The notes under the pieces are model-generated. The model made no database searches. It saw only the letters and a program-made list of their open reading frames with translations, and was not told where the DNA came from. A DNA stretch of 64,000 nucleotides, taken from positions 60,720 through 124,719 of IMG/VR virus record IMGVR_UViG_3300008120_000016; one strand, written 5' to 3'. Source of the DNA: a virus. Both the position numbers and the translations under genes were made by a program. Of this stretch, positions 56,562 through 64,000 are shown piece after piece; the first letter of the stretch is position 1; every line of letters starts with the position of its first letter.

Positions 56562-57125
56562 TTAAGAAAGAAATGCCTTACCTGATACAGGTTGGCTAAA
56601 ATTTAATTTAATAGTATTATTATCTACAACTTCAACAGCTGCATCTAAATCTACACCACTACAATCTTCTACCCATATATTTGGAACTAATCCTAAATTA
56701 TGATTAATTGTCCATTGACTAGAAGGTGTTGCACAATCTTGAGTGTATTTAAAAGATGTACCAATATTCACAACAGGATCTACATTTAAATTAGTAATAC
56801 AACCACCTGAATTAATTTCAATTATGTTAGCTGTTGCATTACCATTTGTAAATTTTACTTGAACATTACATTTATTCATGGGATCATGTATTATAGAAAG
56901 TGAAGGAACAAGATTTGCTGTTATATTTACAGAACATAAAGCATCAGCATCATCATTTTTTTTATATTGTAATAATTGATATCTTATTTCATCTAACCAA
57001 TACTTTCTATTAAGTGAACATGATTTTATTCCATATCTCTTTTTACGAAATTCAGAATAAACTGTATTCCCAAAATTTATTGAATACTTTTCAAGCTTTG
57101 ATATATCACTATTATTACAACACAT
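56562..57125 (-). CDS. Fibre-tip-like structural protein, 187 aa
   Basis: The N-terminal 65 residues are basic and helical (FRKKRYGIKSCSLNRKYWLDE). The C-terminal 60 residues carry WTINHNLGLVPNIWVEDCSG followed by NTIKLNFSQPVSG, a pattern common at the ends of phage fibres and head fibres. It precedes the long fibre gene and may be a fibre base or a short fibre. Its ATG overlaps the previous stop (TAATG at 57125). Confidence 0.66.
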   Translation of the reverse strand: MCCNNSDISKLEKYSINFGNTVYSEFRKKRYGIKSCSLNRKYWLDEIRYQLLQYKKNDDADALCSVNITANLVPSLSIIHDPMNKCNVQVKFTNGNATANIIEINSGGCITNLNVDPVVNIGTSFKYTQDCATPSSQWTINHNLGLVPNIWVEDCSGVDLDAAVEVVDNNTIKLNFSQPVSGKAFLS

Positions 57126-57265
57126 TAAGGCAATTTTCTATTTTTAAGTTCTGCTAATTTTTTTTCGTAAGCTGCTAAACAACTACTACACACTTGTTTT
57201 CCATCAGATGCAGTACGTTTTTGACATCCACATGTAATCTGAGAGTTACAATTTTGACAATTCAT
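57125..57265 (-). CDS. Mini zinc-ribbon protein, 46 aa
   Basis: A short frame from ATG 57265: MNCQNCNSQITCGCQKR then VCSSCLAAYEKKL. The CxxC ... CxC ... CxxC spacing fits a small zinc ribbon. It may stabilise a structural complex or bind nucleic acid. It overlaps the next gene as TAATG. Two AAACCAA words precede the start. Confidence 0.75.
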   Translation of the reverse strand: MNCQNCNSQITCGCQKRTASDGKQVCSSCLAAYEKKLAELKNRKLP

Positions 57266-57285
57266 ATTGGTTTATTTTTGGTTTA

Positions 57286-57864
57286 TTAATGACAAGTTGA
57301 ACAACAACCATCTTTAAGATATTTTTCTAATAACTTATTTGCATAAGCTAAAAGTTCAATACCTTTTTCAACATCGTGACAAATTTCTACTTTAGCTTTA
57401 GCAGCATCGATAAAAGATTTAATCATTCTTAAATCTTCAAGTTGTGCTTTTACGTCTGCTTCGGGTTCACAAGCTGCTAATTCTAATTCACAAAGTTCGT
57501 GAAAATATGTATTTAAAATTTGACAAGTTCTTAAATGATTATATTCTACAAATACTTTATCGTTAGGACTTACAGAATAACGTATAAAATAAACACCATC
57601 GGGTAAAATTTGTGAGTGATCTCCACAACCTGATGATTGCAATCCTAAAGTACAAGCATTTAAAATATAATTAAAAGATACTTCATTTGTAGGTGTAATT
57701 TGTATATTGATTACGGAAGCTTGATTAAAACCTGGAGGTATAATTTCTAATCTCGGACAAGTTACAGGCACATGCTCAGCATATATGCTAGTATCCTGTA
57801 CACGAAATATTTTACAATTATTTGTGTCAGGTATTTCTAAACTTAATTGATGCTTTTTGGCCAT
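57286..57864 (-). CDS. Conserved virion-region protein, 192 aa
   Basis: Residues 1-110 form a beta domain (LSLEIPDTNNCKIFRVQD; DGVYFIRYSVSPNDKVFVEY). Residues about 115-180 are helical (LCELELAACEP; FIDAAKAKVEIC), and the end is Cys-rich (DGCCSTCH). It opens the unit that follows the strong terminator at 57941-57965. No enzyme motif. A structural role is inferred from context. Confidence 0.62.
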   Translation of the reverse strand: MAKKHQLSLEIPDTNNCKIFRVQDTSIYAEHVPVTCPRLEIIPPGFNQASVINIQITPTNEVSFNYILNACTLGLQSSGCGDHSQILPDGVYFIRYSVSPNDKVFVEYNHLRTCQILNTYFHELCELELAACEPEADVKAQLEDLRMIKSFIDAAKAKVEICHDVEKGIELLAYANKLLEKYLKDGCCSTCH

Positions 57865-57940
57865 TATTATAAACTTTTATTGGAAATAATTATAGAACCC
57901 CTCAATTATAATATACAATTATTTGAGGATTTTTCAAAAT

Positions 57941-57965
57941 AAAAAAGGGGGACAAATTGTCCCCC
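57941..57965 (-). terminator. Strong intrinsic terminator
   Basis: Minus-strand GGGGGACA-ATT-TGTCCCCC is an 8-bp, GC-rich stem followed by a T6 run at 57946-57941. It lies 22 bases beyond the stop of the 408-aa gene and is the most stable terminator in the window. Confidence 0.92.
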
Positions 57966-57986
57966 AGTTTCATATTACATAAACTA

Positions 57987-59213
57987 TTAGTTATATGTTT
58001 CAAGAGCAATTGTGTTAGCACCTTGAGCAGCATTAGCAGCTGTGATAACGTAGTTAGTCAAAGCTGAAACGTTTGTACCAGAAGGTACATAAAATACTAA
58101 CAAATACTGATCATTATCAAAAGTACCTGTAGGATTGTTAAAACGAGGTACATTATGAAGAATCATTACTCTATCATAAATTGCAGCCTTGTTAAATCCA
58201 ATCAATGAAGGGTTAGCTTCAATTTCCCTCATCCTTAAGCTATCTACACGAGAGCTATCAGGATAAGCTTCTTGACGATAACGACCATCGAGAATCAATT
58301 CACGAAGAACAGTTTCTCCAAGTCCTTCTGCTTGAGCAGCTGGTTGAGTTTCAGTGATTACAACACCTTGAACATTACAAGGATCTCCAGATTCATCAGT
58401 CATAGAAAGGATAATTTTCAAAGGCTGAAGTTCATAGAAATCTGTAGGAGTAAAAGTACAATCACCAAACTTAGTCTCAACATAAGCAACTTCAAGTTCC
58501 AAACAAGCATCATCAGCTGAATCAGTAGCAGGATCAAATGTGCTTACATATGTAGCAAGAGCAGCTTTAAAAGTAGCAATTTCAGCATCACTTGTACCAG
58601 CTTGAGTAGCTGTAAAAGTGCTATCAAAATTTGTTACTTTAACTTTCAAGAAGTCTTTAAGAATAGGATTATCAACAATTTGCTCAGCCCATTTAATTAC
58701 AGCAATTGTAGGATCTACAATATCACCTGTACATGTAGCATTACAATCGTCAGTGCAACATCCTGTAAATGCATCTAATGTACGATAAATGTTATGAGAC
58801 AAGAAACGAAGTGCAGGAGAACCTTTCAGATCCAAACGGAGTCTGTAAGTTTTACCACACTCAAGTCCAGTAACACAAACTCGTTGCTTTTCATTTTGAG
58901 GAAGACTTCCGTTATATTTAATTACACGAGTAATATATCTAGGATTAATAACCTTAGATTTTACAGACTCAGTGTAACCACCGTGAAAAGGACCAATTTT
59001 GTCTTTTGCATAATAAGATCCTTGTGCAAGAATAAACGGTTTAGTACTTGCAGCTTGTAATGCAGTTCCATCAGGAGTAAATGCACCAATTAAACCAGGA
59101 GTAGTGGTTGAATACAAACTTGCTGTACCATCAGGAGCAGATGAAAGCAATGAAATTGCATTACCTGTAACGTAAGGAAGAAAGCTCTTCCTAAAGGCGT
59201 GATTAAAATACAT
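57987..59213 (-). CDS. Abundant virion protein, 408 aa (possible auxiliary capsid protein)
   Basis: Beta-rich protein with TYRLRLDLKGSPALRF, a Cys cluster (CCTDDCNATC near residue 152) and a mobile Ala/Thr-rich C-terminus. By eye its bases are less AT-skewed than its neighbours, similar to the capsid gene, as expected for a highly expressed protein. It has a 66-base AT-rich leader and the strongest terminator in the window, so it probably forms its own high-output transcript. Crass-like virions have an auxiliary capsid protein and other abundant components coded downstream of the capsid gene; which of these it is cannot be settled here. Confidence 0.68.
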   Translation of the reverse strand: MYFNHAFRKSFLPYVTGNAISLLSSAPDGTASLYSTTTPGLIGAFTPDGTALQAASTKPFILAQGSYYAKDKIGPFHGGYTESVKSKVINPRYITRVIKYNGSLPQNEKQRVCVTGLECGKTYRLRLDLKGSPALRFLSHNIYRTLDAFTGCCTDDCNATCTGDIVDPTIAVIKWAEQIVDNPILKDFLKVKVTNFDSTFTATQAGTSDAEIATFKAALATYVSTFDPATDSADDACLELEVAYVETKFGDCTFTPTDFYELQPLKIILSMTDESGDPCNVQGVVITETQPAAQAEGLGETVLRELILDGRYRQEAYPDSSRVDSLRMREIEANPSLIGFNKAAIYDRVMILHNVPRFNNPTGTFDNDQYLLVFYVPSGTNVSALTNYVITAANAAQGANTIALETYN

Positions 59214-59279
59214 AGCTTTTAATTTAAGGGGTTATAAAAAATAAATAAACAATTTTACTTTATAATATAATATAAGAAA
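59214..59279 (-). promoter_or_regulatory. AT-rich leader/possible promoter of the 408-aa gene
   Basis: This 66-base spacer is unusually long for this gene-dense region and contains TATATTATATTATAAAG and TTGTTTATTTATTTTTTATAA on the minus strand. No exact Bacteroidota -33/-7 pair is obvious, so this is only a candidate. Confidence 0.3.
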
Positions 59280-59729
59280 TTATTTTAAAAATAACAACTT
59301 ATATTTTATAGAATTTATTGTAGACTTAATATTATCAAGATCATTTACAATCTCACTATACGGCATAGATGATTGTAATGAACATATTTTGTCATACAAC
59401 TTTCTAAGAAAATCCAAACCTTCTTCTACATTGTTTAATTCTGAAGCAGCTGTATTTGGAAGTTCTAATATTTTTTCAGCAGCACCTTGAAATCCTTCTA
59501 CAAGATCATCAGCATGTCCTGTAAATGCTTCATAATCAAGTGCTTTGTGAGCAGCAAATGATCCAAGCCCTGTCACTTTAAGATGAAGCTTATGAAGACT
59601 TGTTACAGCATTTAAAAGATCTTGTGCTAAAGCTGCTGTTTGCATACATAGTGAACAATTATCTGACATTTGAACTGTAATACTAACAGGACTTGCAGAA
59701 AAAATTGAGTTTCTTGAAATCTTTTGCAT
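59280..59729 (-). CDS. Dps/ferritin-like protein, 149 aa
   Basis: Residues 30-95 look like the first two helices of the Dps family. H49-LKVTG corresponds to the HWNVKG motif. H61 in FAAHKALD lies exactly 12 residues later, as in Dps ferroxidase sites, and acidic residues (D74, D75, E78) then AEKIL follow. Spacing to the acidic residues differs by about two from canonical Dps, so the iron site may be altered or lost. Two Cys (CSLC) sit near the N-terminus. Encoded between a ring protein and an abundant virion protein, it could be virion-associated and either protect DNA or serve as a structural shell piece. Confidence 0.55.
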   Translation of the reverse strand: MQKISRNSIFSASPVSITVQMSDNCSLCMQTAALAQDLLNAVTSLHKLHLKVTGLGSFAAHKALDYEAFTGHADDLVEGFQGAAEKILELPNTAASELNNVEEGLDFLRKLYDKICSLQSSMPYSEIVNDLDNIKSTINSIKYKLLFLK

Positions 59730-59730
59730 G

Positions 59731-60432
59731 TTAACTATTTAATTGTACATTTTGTTGTTCTCTTTGATATTGTGTTAAACTTTCAATATCACCAGCTAAT
59801 ATACTAGCTGCAGCATCAACTAAAATTTCTGCAATGTCATCGTTAAACTCACATGTCTGATCTGCACTAAATACTGCTCCAGTACTTGGATCGGTACAAC
59901 CATTAAATTGAACTTCTCTTGGTTTTCTGTAATATGTTAGATGACATTCTGTAATATCAAACTCATCATTTGTGTAAACTCTTAAATTATTATTAATAAG
60001 AGTTGATACAGTTTCTCCCCATTCAAAGTTTGGTTGTTTATCTTTATTATTTAAGATAATTGAAATATTTGCTTCTTCCACTTCATAAACTGTCATTCTA
60101 CGAGCAGGACAACATTCTTTTTTTGCAAATACATCAGTTCTTACATAATGCAGATAATCAGTAGGTAAAGAAGTAGATCTGTAATAAATTCCCCTATCAA
60201 GCATATTTAATGATTGATGCTTAAGTAATTTCTGTAAGTCATCAACTAATCCACTTGATATTTCTTCACCTTGCTTTCTAGTGTTAATACCATACATCTG
60301 CCTTCTAACCCATTCAATTTGAGCTTTATTAAAAGCTTCTTGAACTTGCCAGCACTCTATGTTATCATAGTCAAAACTTGCAAGTTTATTAAGCCTTTGT
60401 TTAATCTTTATTTGAAGTAGATTATTATTCAT
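59731..60432 (-). CDS. Head-tail ring/adaptor protein, 233 aa
   Basis: The N-terminus (KIKQRLNKLASFDYDNIECW, then QEAFNKAQIEWVRRQ) is the signature helix pair of gp4-like ring proteins of crAss-like and P22-like phages. The C-terminal DDIAEILVDAAASILAGDIES helix fits the same fold. It follows the capsid-region genes, so it is probably the first ring below the portal. It ends one base before the Dps-like gene. Confidence 0.72.
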   Translation of the reverse strand: MNNNLLQIKIKQRLNKLASFDYDNIECWQVQEAFNKAQIEWVRRQMYGINTRKQGEEISSGLVDDLQKLLKHQSLNMLDRGIYYRSTSLPTDYLHYVRTDVFAKKECCPARRMTVYEVEEANISIILNNKDKQPNFEWGETVSTLINNNLRVYTNDEFDITECHLTYYRKPREVQFNGCTDPSTGAVFSADQTCEFNDDIAEILVDAAASILAGDIESLTQYQREQQNVQLNS

Positions 60433-60436
60433 CTAA

Positions 60437-60592
60437 TTAACACTTTTTACCTTTCTTAACTGATCCACCCATTTTCATAGTGGCTCCTGCAATTCTATCA
60501 GCATGTGTAGCACTAGGATTTTTATCAATTCCTTTTTTTACAGAAAGCATTCCGAATGAAGTGGACCCACCTTTTGACATTTTCTTTTTCAT
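60437..60592 (-). CDS. Small basic protein, 51 aa
   Basis: From ATG 60592: MKKKMSKGGSTSFGMLSVKK ... VKKGKKC. Very Lys/Gly-rich, without clear fold. One of three consecutive mini-genes between the 338-aa protein and the ring protein. Virion packaging or DNA binding is possible from charge alone. Confidence 0.65.
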   Translation of the reverse strand: MKKKMSKGGSTSFGMLSVKKGIDKNPSATHADRIAGATMKMGGSVKKGKKC

Positions 60593-60596
60593 GTTA

Positions 60597-60764
60597 TTAA
60601 CCTTTTACTTTTTTAAGATTAGGATTTGCTCTTTTTGCAGCAGGTGAAGCTTTACGAGTTGCAGATGCTAAAATAGCTCCAGCAGCTTCTTTACTTACAC
60701 CTTGTTTTTTTGCAATACTAGATTGTACTGCTTTGAATCCAGGATGTGCTTTAGACTTACTCAT
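60597..60764 (-). CDS. Small basic Ala/Lys-rich protein, 55 aa
   Basis: It reads MSKSKAHPGFKAVQSSIAKK then EAAGAILASATRKASPA and ends KKVKG. The HPGFKAVQ start with a Lys/Ala helix recurs in small proteins of many tailed phages. The charge and helix recall histone-like peptides, suggesting DNA contact inside the capsid. Its ATG overlaps the previous stop as ATGA. Confidence 0.72.
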   Translation of the reverse strand: MSKSKAHPGFKAVQSSIAKKQGVSKEAAGAILASATRKASPAAKRANPNLKKVKG

Positions 60765-60907
60765 TTAGTTTTAGCTTTTATTTTCTTTTCTTGCTTAAGC
60801 ATCTCAGCTGTAGGTTTCTTTCCAGAACCTTTAGCTGCACGGATATTATCCCAAAGTCCTCTTTGAGAGTAAGATCCATCCTTTCGTTTTATCATTTCTT
60901 TTGCCAT
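60761..60907 (-). CDS. Small basic protein, 48 aa
   Basis: From ATG 60907: MAKEMIKRKDGSYSQRGLWD then NIRAAKGSGKKPTAEML. It ends in TGA that overlaps the next ATG (ATGA). Small Lys-rich proteins of this style occur beside crAss-like head genes. Role unknown. Confidence 0.72.
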   Translation of the reverse strand: MAKEMIKRKDGSYSQRGLWDNIRAAKGSGKKPTAEMLKQEKKIKAKTK

Positions 60908-60909
60908 AA

Positions 60910-61926
60910 TTATTGATTCCAATGTTCTTCAACTTTTTTAGTAATGTCTACAAGAATTTCTTCATTTAAAGGATTCTTAAGATATTCTACACAATCTGCT
61001 AAAGTACGACCCATCATTGTAGATGTGGACATATGATAAATAAAACCATCTGATTTAGAAGCAATATATCTATAATAGTTTGCTTCTTTTACAATTGCTC
61101 TAATTTTTAGAGATTCCATATCTAAACCTGCAGCATCTAAAAATTTACGAGCTGTAACTTTTTTATTTTTATCTACAAGATCACCATTAATGTATTTATC
61201 CATATTATCATAGATAATATCATTAGGAGTGGACTTTTTGTATTGTGCTCCGTTTACATCCAAAATTTTTGCTATGTAAAGCAGTTTGTTAGTATTTTTA
61301 TCAAAGAGCTTTTGAAGTTCTGAAAGAGCTTTGTTTCTAAGCTTTTTCACTTCAGTATTTAAAGAAGCTGTTTCTTCTACTCTATGTAGATAAAATTTAG
61401 GTGGAACTGATGCAGCTCTAGCTTCTTCTAAAGATTTTGCAACAATTGAAAACCCACCATTTTCTATAGCATACAACCTAATTAAATCATAAGGATCGGT
61501 ATTAGGTTCTAAATGCACAGGTTCGTTTCCACAACGAACTTTAATCTTATCCCAAAATTCGTTATTATCAGGTCTGAGTAATTTTACTTTATTCCAAAAC
61601 TCTTTGTCTTCAGGATCAATTACATTAGCTGCAAGTTCTTTTTCAAGTTGTGCTACAACTAATCTAATTTGTTTAATTTTTGCTTCTTGCTCATCCAAAG
61701 ATAATGATTTAACTTCTGGAGCAAATTCATTTAATCCTGTTAAATACCTTTTAATTCCATTAATCTCTAAACATGCAATTGATTCTTCATGAAAAGCACC
61801 ATCAAAAAGACTTAACCCATACTTTTGCAATCCCATGTTTTCAATTGCCGGATCAAAATAAGGACGAATTGAAAGGTTTGATTTTTTGTTTTGTGGATAC
61901 CTTTCCACAATAGTAACACTACTCAT
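60910..61926 (-). CDS. Capsid-region conserved protein, 338 aa
   Basis: The protein begins SSVTIVERYPQNKKSNLS. It has a helix rich in Glu/Lys near residues 70-120, and a Lys-rich region (VKKLRNKALSELQKLFDK) in the middle. No catalytic motif. Its location in the capsid block suggests an internal or minor capsid protein. The leader has two AAACCAA words and a small hairpin (61957-61973). Confidence 0.65.
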   Translation of the reverse strand: MSSVTIVERYPQNKKSNLSIRPYFDPAIENMGLQKYGLSLFDGAFHEESIACLEINGIKRYLTGLNEFAPEVKSLSLDEQEAKIKQIRLVVAQLEKELAANVIDPEDKEFWNKVKLLRPDNNEFWDKIKVRCGNEPVHLEPNTDPYDLIRLYAIENGGFSIVAKSLEEARAASVPPKFYLHRVEETASLNTEVKKLRNKALSELQKLFDKNTNKLLYIAKILDVNGAQYKKSTPNDIIYDNMDKYINGDLVDKNKKVTARKFLDAAGLDMESLKIRAIVKEANYYRYIASKSDGFIYHMSTSTMMGRTLADCVEYLKNPLNEEILVDITKKVEEHWNQ

Positions 61927-61956
61927 GTTTGGTTTATTTATTGGTTTATGTTAATC

Positions 61957-61973
61957 GGTTACATTTTGTAACC
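61957..61973. other. Short intergenic hairpin
   Basis: GGTTACA-TTT-TGTAACC, a perfect 7-bp stem between two capsid-region genes. No T-run follows, so it is more likely an mRNA stability or processing element than a terminator. Confidence 0.45.
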
Positions 61974-61976
61974 ATC

Positions 61977-62207
61977 TTAATCTAATATTCTTGAAATCCA
62001 ACTTTGTTTAGGCTGGTCTTCTTTATTTTTTTCACCACGTGCTAAAGCTTTACTTAACTCAGCATCAGTGAACATAAGACATTTTACTTTACGATTTAAT
62101 TTAACAAGCACAGTTACATACTCTTCATTTTCATTTGTAAATGTTTTAGTCTTTTGATTTTTAATTCTCAAAAGCTTACCTAATCGAGTGTAAATTTCTA
62201 GTGCCAT
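61977..62207 (-). CDS. Small capsid-region protein, 76 aa
   Basis: This 76-aa protein has a beta-rich middle (YVTVLVKLNRKVKCLMF) and a charged helical end (AELSKALARGEKNKED). It lies immediately downstream of the structured RNA element at 62226-62305. No family recognised. Encoded in the capsid unit. Confidence 0.68.
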   Translation of the reverse strand: MALEIYTRLGKLLRIKNQKTKTFTNENEEYVTVLVKLNRKVKCLMFTDAELSKALARGEKNKEDQPKQSWISRILD

Positions 62208-62225
62208 GGTTGTAAGTTTTATATG

Positions 62226-62305
62226 AACCTAATAAGAGTTGCCAACTCTTCACTTTGGCCAAAGTGGTAGGCATACAATAGGTTGTTCAAGGATACTATC
62301 CTTGA
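62226..62305. ncRNA. Compact multi-stem RNA element (three-way junction plus hairpin)
   Basis: AACCTA (62226-62231) pairs with TAGGTT (62279-62284) and encloses AAGAGTT-GCC-AACTCTT (62234-62250) and the 16-base palindrome CACTTTGGCCAAAGTG (62251-62266). Three bases later comes TCAAGGATA-C-TATCCTTGA (62287-62305). The element fills the space between two small capsid genes. It has no T-run and no tRNA signature. It is a candidate mRNA processing, stability or translation-control structure. Confidence 0.5.
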
Positions 62306-62310
62306 GGGGG

Positions 62311-62463
62311 TTACTTTTTCTTTTTCATCCCAACAGCAGAAGACTGAGTCTTATTACCTGGTAAAGTAGCTGCTTTGTTAACACCTACTTTTACACCTTT
62401 AGATCCAGGTGTAGTTTGAACAGTAGCTTTTGCACTTTTGGGAGTTTTTGGATTACCTGCCAT
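62311..62463 (-). CDS. Small basic protein, 50 aa
   Basis: From ATG 62463: MAGNPKTPKSAKATVQTTPG ... ending GMKKKK. Lys/Pro/Thr-rich and probably unstructured. Lies just after the capsid gene and before the RNA element. Internal capsid or DNA-binding role is possible. Confidence 0.65.
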   Translation of the reverse strand: MAGNPKTPKSAKATVQTTPGSKGVKVGVNKAATLPGNKTQSSAVGMKKKK

Positions 62464-62499
62464 TTTTTTTCTTTTTAATTGTTATCAATATATATAAAG

Positions 62500-62534
62500 A
62501 CCTGGGTGCTGTTCTTATGGGAAGCAACCCAGGT
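62500..62534 (-). terminator. Hairpin downstream of the capsid gene
   Basis: Minus-strand ACCTGGGT pairs with ACCCAGGT across 19 bases. A weak T-containing stretch follows (CTTTATATATATT). Probably partial termination or 3'-end protection of the capsid mRNA. Confidence 0.55.
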
Positions 62535-62546
62535 ACTGTTATATTA

Positions 62547-63992
62547 TTAGAATGAACCACCAGTGATTGGGTTTCTCATAACAATCTTCAACACTTTGGT
62601 AGGATCTTTAACCCAGATAGCCGGCATAGTTTGTGTCATGAATACACGGTATCCGTTAAAGTTACCAGAAGATTGGAATCCTTGAGTACGACCCATATAG
62701 TCCATAGTACCATTCTGATAGAACCACTTCAGTTGATTATCCCAGCTGAGTTTCAGCAAGAAGATATTATCGTTAGTGTTATCAGTGATATCAAAGATAA
62801 TGAAATTATATGAACTAAGAGGGAAACCATCAATAATTGGATTTTCAATATCGTTAGTATGTACGTTATCAAATGCAGGATTCAGTACAAACTTAACGTT
62901 AGCCAAGAATGGGATGATGTAGCTAGTGTAAGCAAATCCGAAGTTCAGATCCATTCCTTTACCAGTTACAGCTCCAAGTTCACTAGCATTAAGAACCAGA
63001 CCTGAGTTAACAGCTTCTTTCTTAATTGCTTCGTTAACAAGCTTCATACCACCAAGACCAGTTTGAACAATCAATGCACGATTGGGTTCAGGTCCTTTAA
63101 ATTCAACTTTACCATTGAAGAAGTTGAAGATCTCAGACTTAAACAAATCAAGATTGAAAGAACCACGGTTGTAGATACGCTTGTAAGAGTTATCAAGTTG
63201 TTTCCAAAGACCCACAGACAAACGAAGATCATCTGGACCATCTTGCTTAATACGTCCACCTTGTCCCCACATCAAGTAGGTTTCGATGTCATTAGCAATT
63301 TTAGTCAGGTGAGCAGCTTCCAAAGTGGTCAAGAAAGAACGTGTAAGCTGTCCAGATTGGTAAGCTTTTTTCACGTAATCTTTACCCATTTTTTCTGCCA
63401 TTGTTTCCAAATTGGTAACAGAAGGATCAACATTTTTATCAAAGTTTCTCCAAAGCTCAACTACAGGTACAGTTCCATCAGCTTTCATACCACCTTTCAT
63501 CATAAGGTCAGCACGAGAAGAAATAGAATAATGTACGTGAGCTTCAGCACCACCTACGTAGTTATAGAACTCACGAAAACCTGCTGATACGTTACCGATA
63601 TCAGAAAAACGTTCTCCGTATTCACCACGAGCAGAACCTTTACGGAAGATTTTTGTACCAACTTTCAAATACTTGTTATCCAAGAATTTGTTGTTGTCGT
63701 TGTTAACCAATTGTACTGTATAAATGAAACCATCACCAGCTGGAATAACATCATCAGCAGTAATGTACATTTCTACACCGTTATATTTGTCATAAGTGAT
63801 GATATCACCATGTCCAAAGTAACGCTTGTTAACTTTAATTTTAAATGATTGACCATCAATACCTTTTTTAGTATTGTTGAGTTCAATGTCTTCCACAATA
63901 TATGGAAGATCTTGGGCAACTGGAATTTGCCATTTGTACTCACCACGAGCATTATCAACTGAGATAACGTTCTTACCACCAAAAGAAGACAT
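62547..63992 (-). CDS. Major capsid protein
   Basis: At 481 aa the protein matches the crAss-like (HK97-fold) capsid protein in length and general sequence (MSSFGGKNVISVDNARGEYK at the start; YLMWGQGGRIKQDG and TGKGMDLNFGFAY later; ending IVMRNPITGGSF). By eye its bases are less AT-biased than most genes here, as expected for the most expressed gene. It forms the icosahedral shell. The start is ATG 63992, 8 bases from the window edge, so its promoter region is not visible. Followed by a hairpin at 62500-62534. Confidence 0.88.
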   Translation of the reverse strand: MSSFGGKNVISVDNARGEYKWQIPVAQDLPYIVEDIELNNTKKGIDGQSFKIKVNKRYFGHGDIITYDKYNGVEMYITADDVIPAGDGFIYTVQLVNNDNNKFLDNKYLKVGTKIFRKGSARGEYGERFSDIGNVSAGFREFYNYVGGAEAHVHYSISSRADLMMKGGMKADGTVPVVELWRNFDKNVDPSVTNLETMAEKMGKDYVKKAYQSGQLTRSFLTTLEAAHLTKIANDIETYLMWGQGGRIKQDGPDDLRLSVGLWKQLDNSYKRIYNRGSFNLDLFKSEIFNFFNGKVEFKGPEPNRALIVQTGLGGMKLVNEAIKKEAVNSGLVLNASELGAVTGKGMDLNFGFAYTSYIIPFLANVKFVLNPAFDNVHTNDIENPIIDGFPLSSYNFIIFDITDNTNDNIFLLKLSWDNQLKWFYQNGTMDYMGRTQGFQSSGNFNGYRVFMTQTMPAIWVKDPTKVLKIVMRNPITGGSF

Positions 63993-64000
63993 TTGATACA

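Noticed and set aside
62226-62305. tRNA gene
   Set aside because: The stems do not form a 7-bp acceptor, anticodon and T arms with a standard loop; no CCA-like end or TTCRA loop.
63063-63587. 174-residue open frame on the plus strand
   Set aside because: It lies fully antisense to the capsid gene, has unlikely composition for a protein and no neighbour on that strand.

Overview
The window reads as the structural (virion) half of a large, AT-rich crAss-like phage (Crassvirales) infecting a Bacteroidota host. The assignment rests on three points. The left end holds a giant protein carrying RIPTQ and the metal-binding DFDID triad typical of crAss-like virion RNA polymerases. A P22-gp10/stabilisation-type 'muzzle' protein and several ring/adaptor proteins lie where that group carries them. 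A crAss-like major capsid protein is at the right edge. Every supported gene is on the minus strand, so transcription runs from 64000 towards 1. Genes are tightly packed (five TAATG stop/start overlaps), no tRNA, integrase or transposon was seen, and stop codons behave as standard. About 64 kb is used between the capsid gene and an unfinished RNA polymerase gene, so the whole genome is probably well above 100 kb.

Layout in transcription order. (1) Head module, 63992-57125: major capsid protein, small basic proteins, a 338-aa capsid-region protein, ring/adaptor protein, a Dps/ferritin-like protein, an abundant 408-aa virion protein with its own strong terminator, then small structural and zinc-ribbon proteins. 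(2) Fibre and adhesin module, 57125-41011: a 187-aa fibre-tip-like protein, a 1117-aa repeat fibre, two small proteins and a terminator. A run of ten proteins follows (509, 665, 384, 704, 476, 338, 272, 152, 108 and 43 aa). They are assembled from a few shuffled parts: two alternating N-terminal domain types, Thr/Pro-rich mucin-like linkers, Cys-framed beta domains and a shared 21-residue C-terminal tag. (3) A four-gene sugar cassette, 40990-38044: three GT-A-like glycosyltransferases and an FkbM methyltransferase, closed by a strong terminator. (4) A calcineurin-like phosphoesterase. (5) Tail barrel, 36677-29844: conserved small protein, two ring proteins, an HExxH mini-protease and the muzzle. 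(6) Ejected cargo, 29844-1: LysM + L,D-transpeptidase + lytic transglycosylase; a low-complexity protein and a Q-rich protein with a suspicious frame overlap; M23 peptidase + transglycosylase; a helical 1052-aa protein; a 2901-aa protein with a zincin motif; and the virion RNA polymerase.

Working model. The cargo enzymes open and perhaps reseal peptidoglycan while the polymerase enters the cell. The modular adhesins give host recognition. The most novel idea here is that the glycosyltransferase/FkbM cassette decorates the Thr-rich linkers of the neighbouring adhesins, making a phage-encoded, self-glycosylated, mucin-like surface. That link is inferred from gene order and sequence character only.
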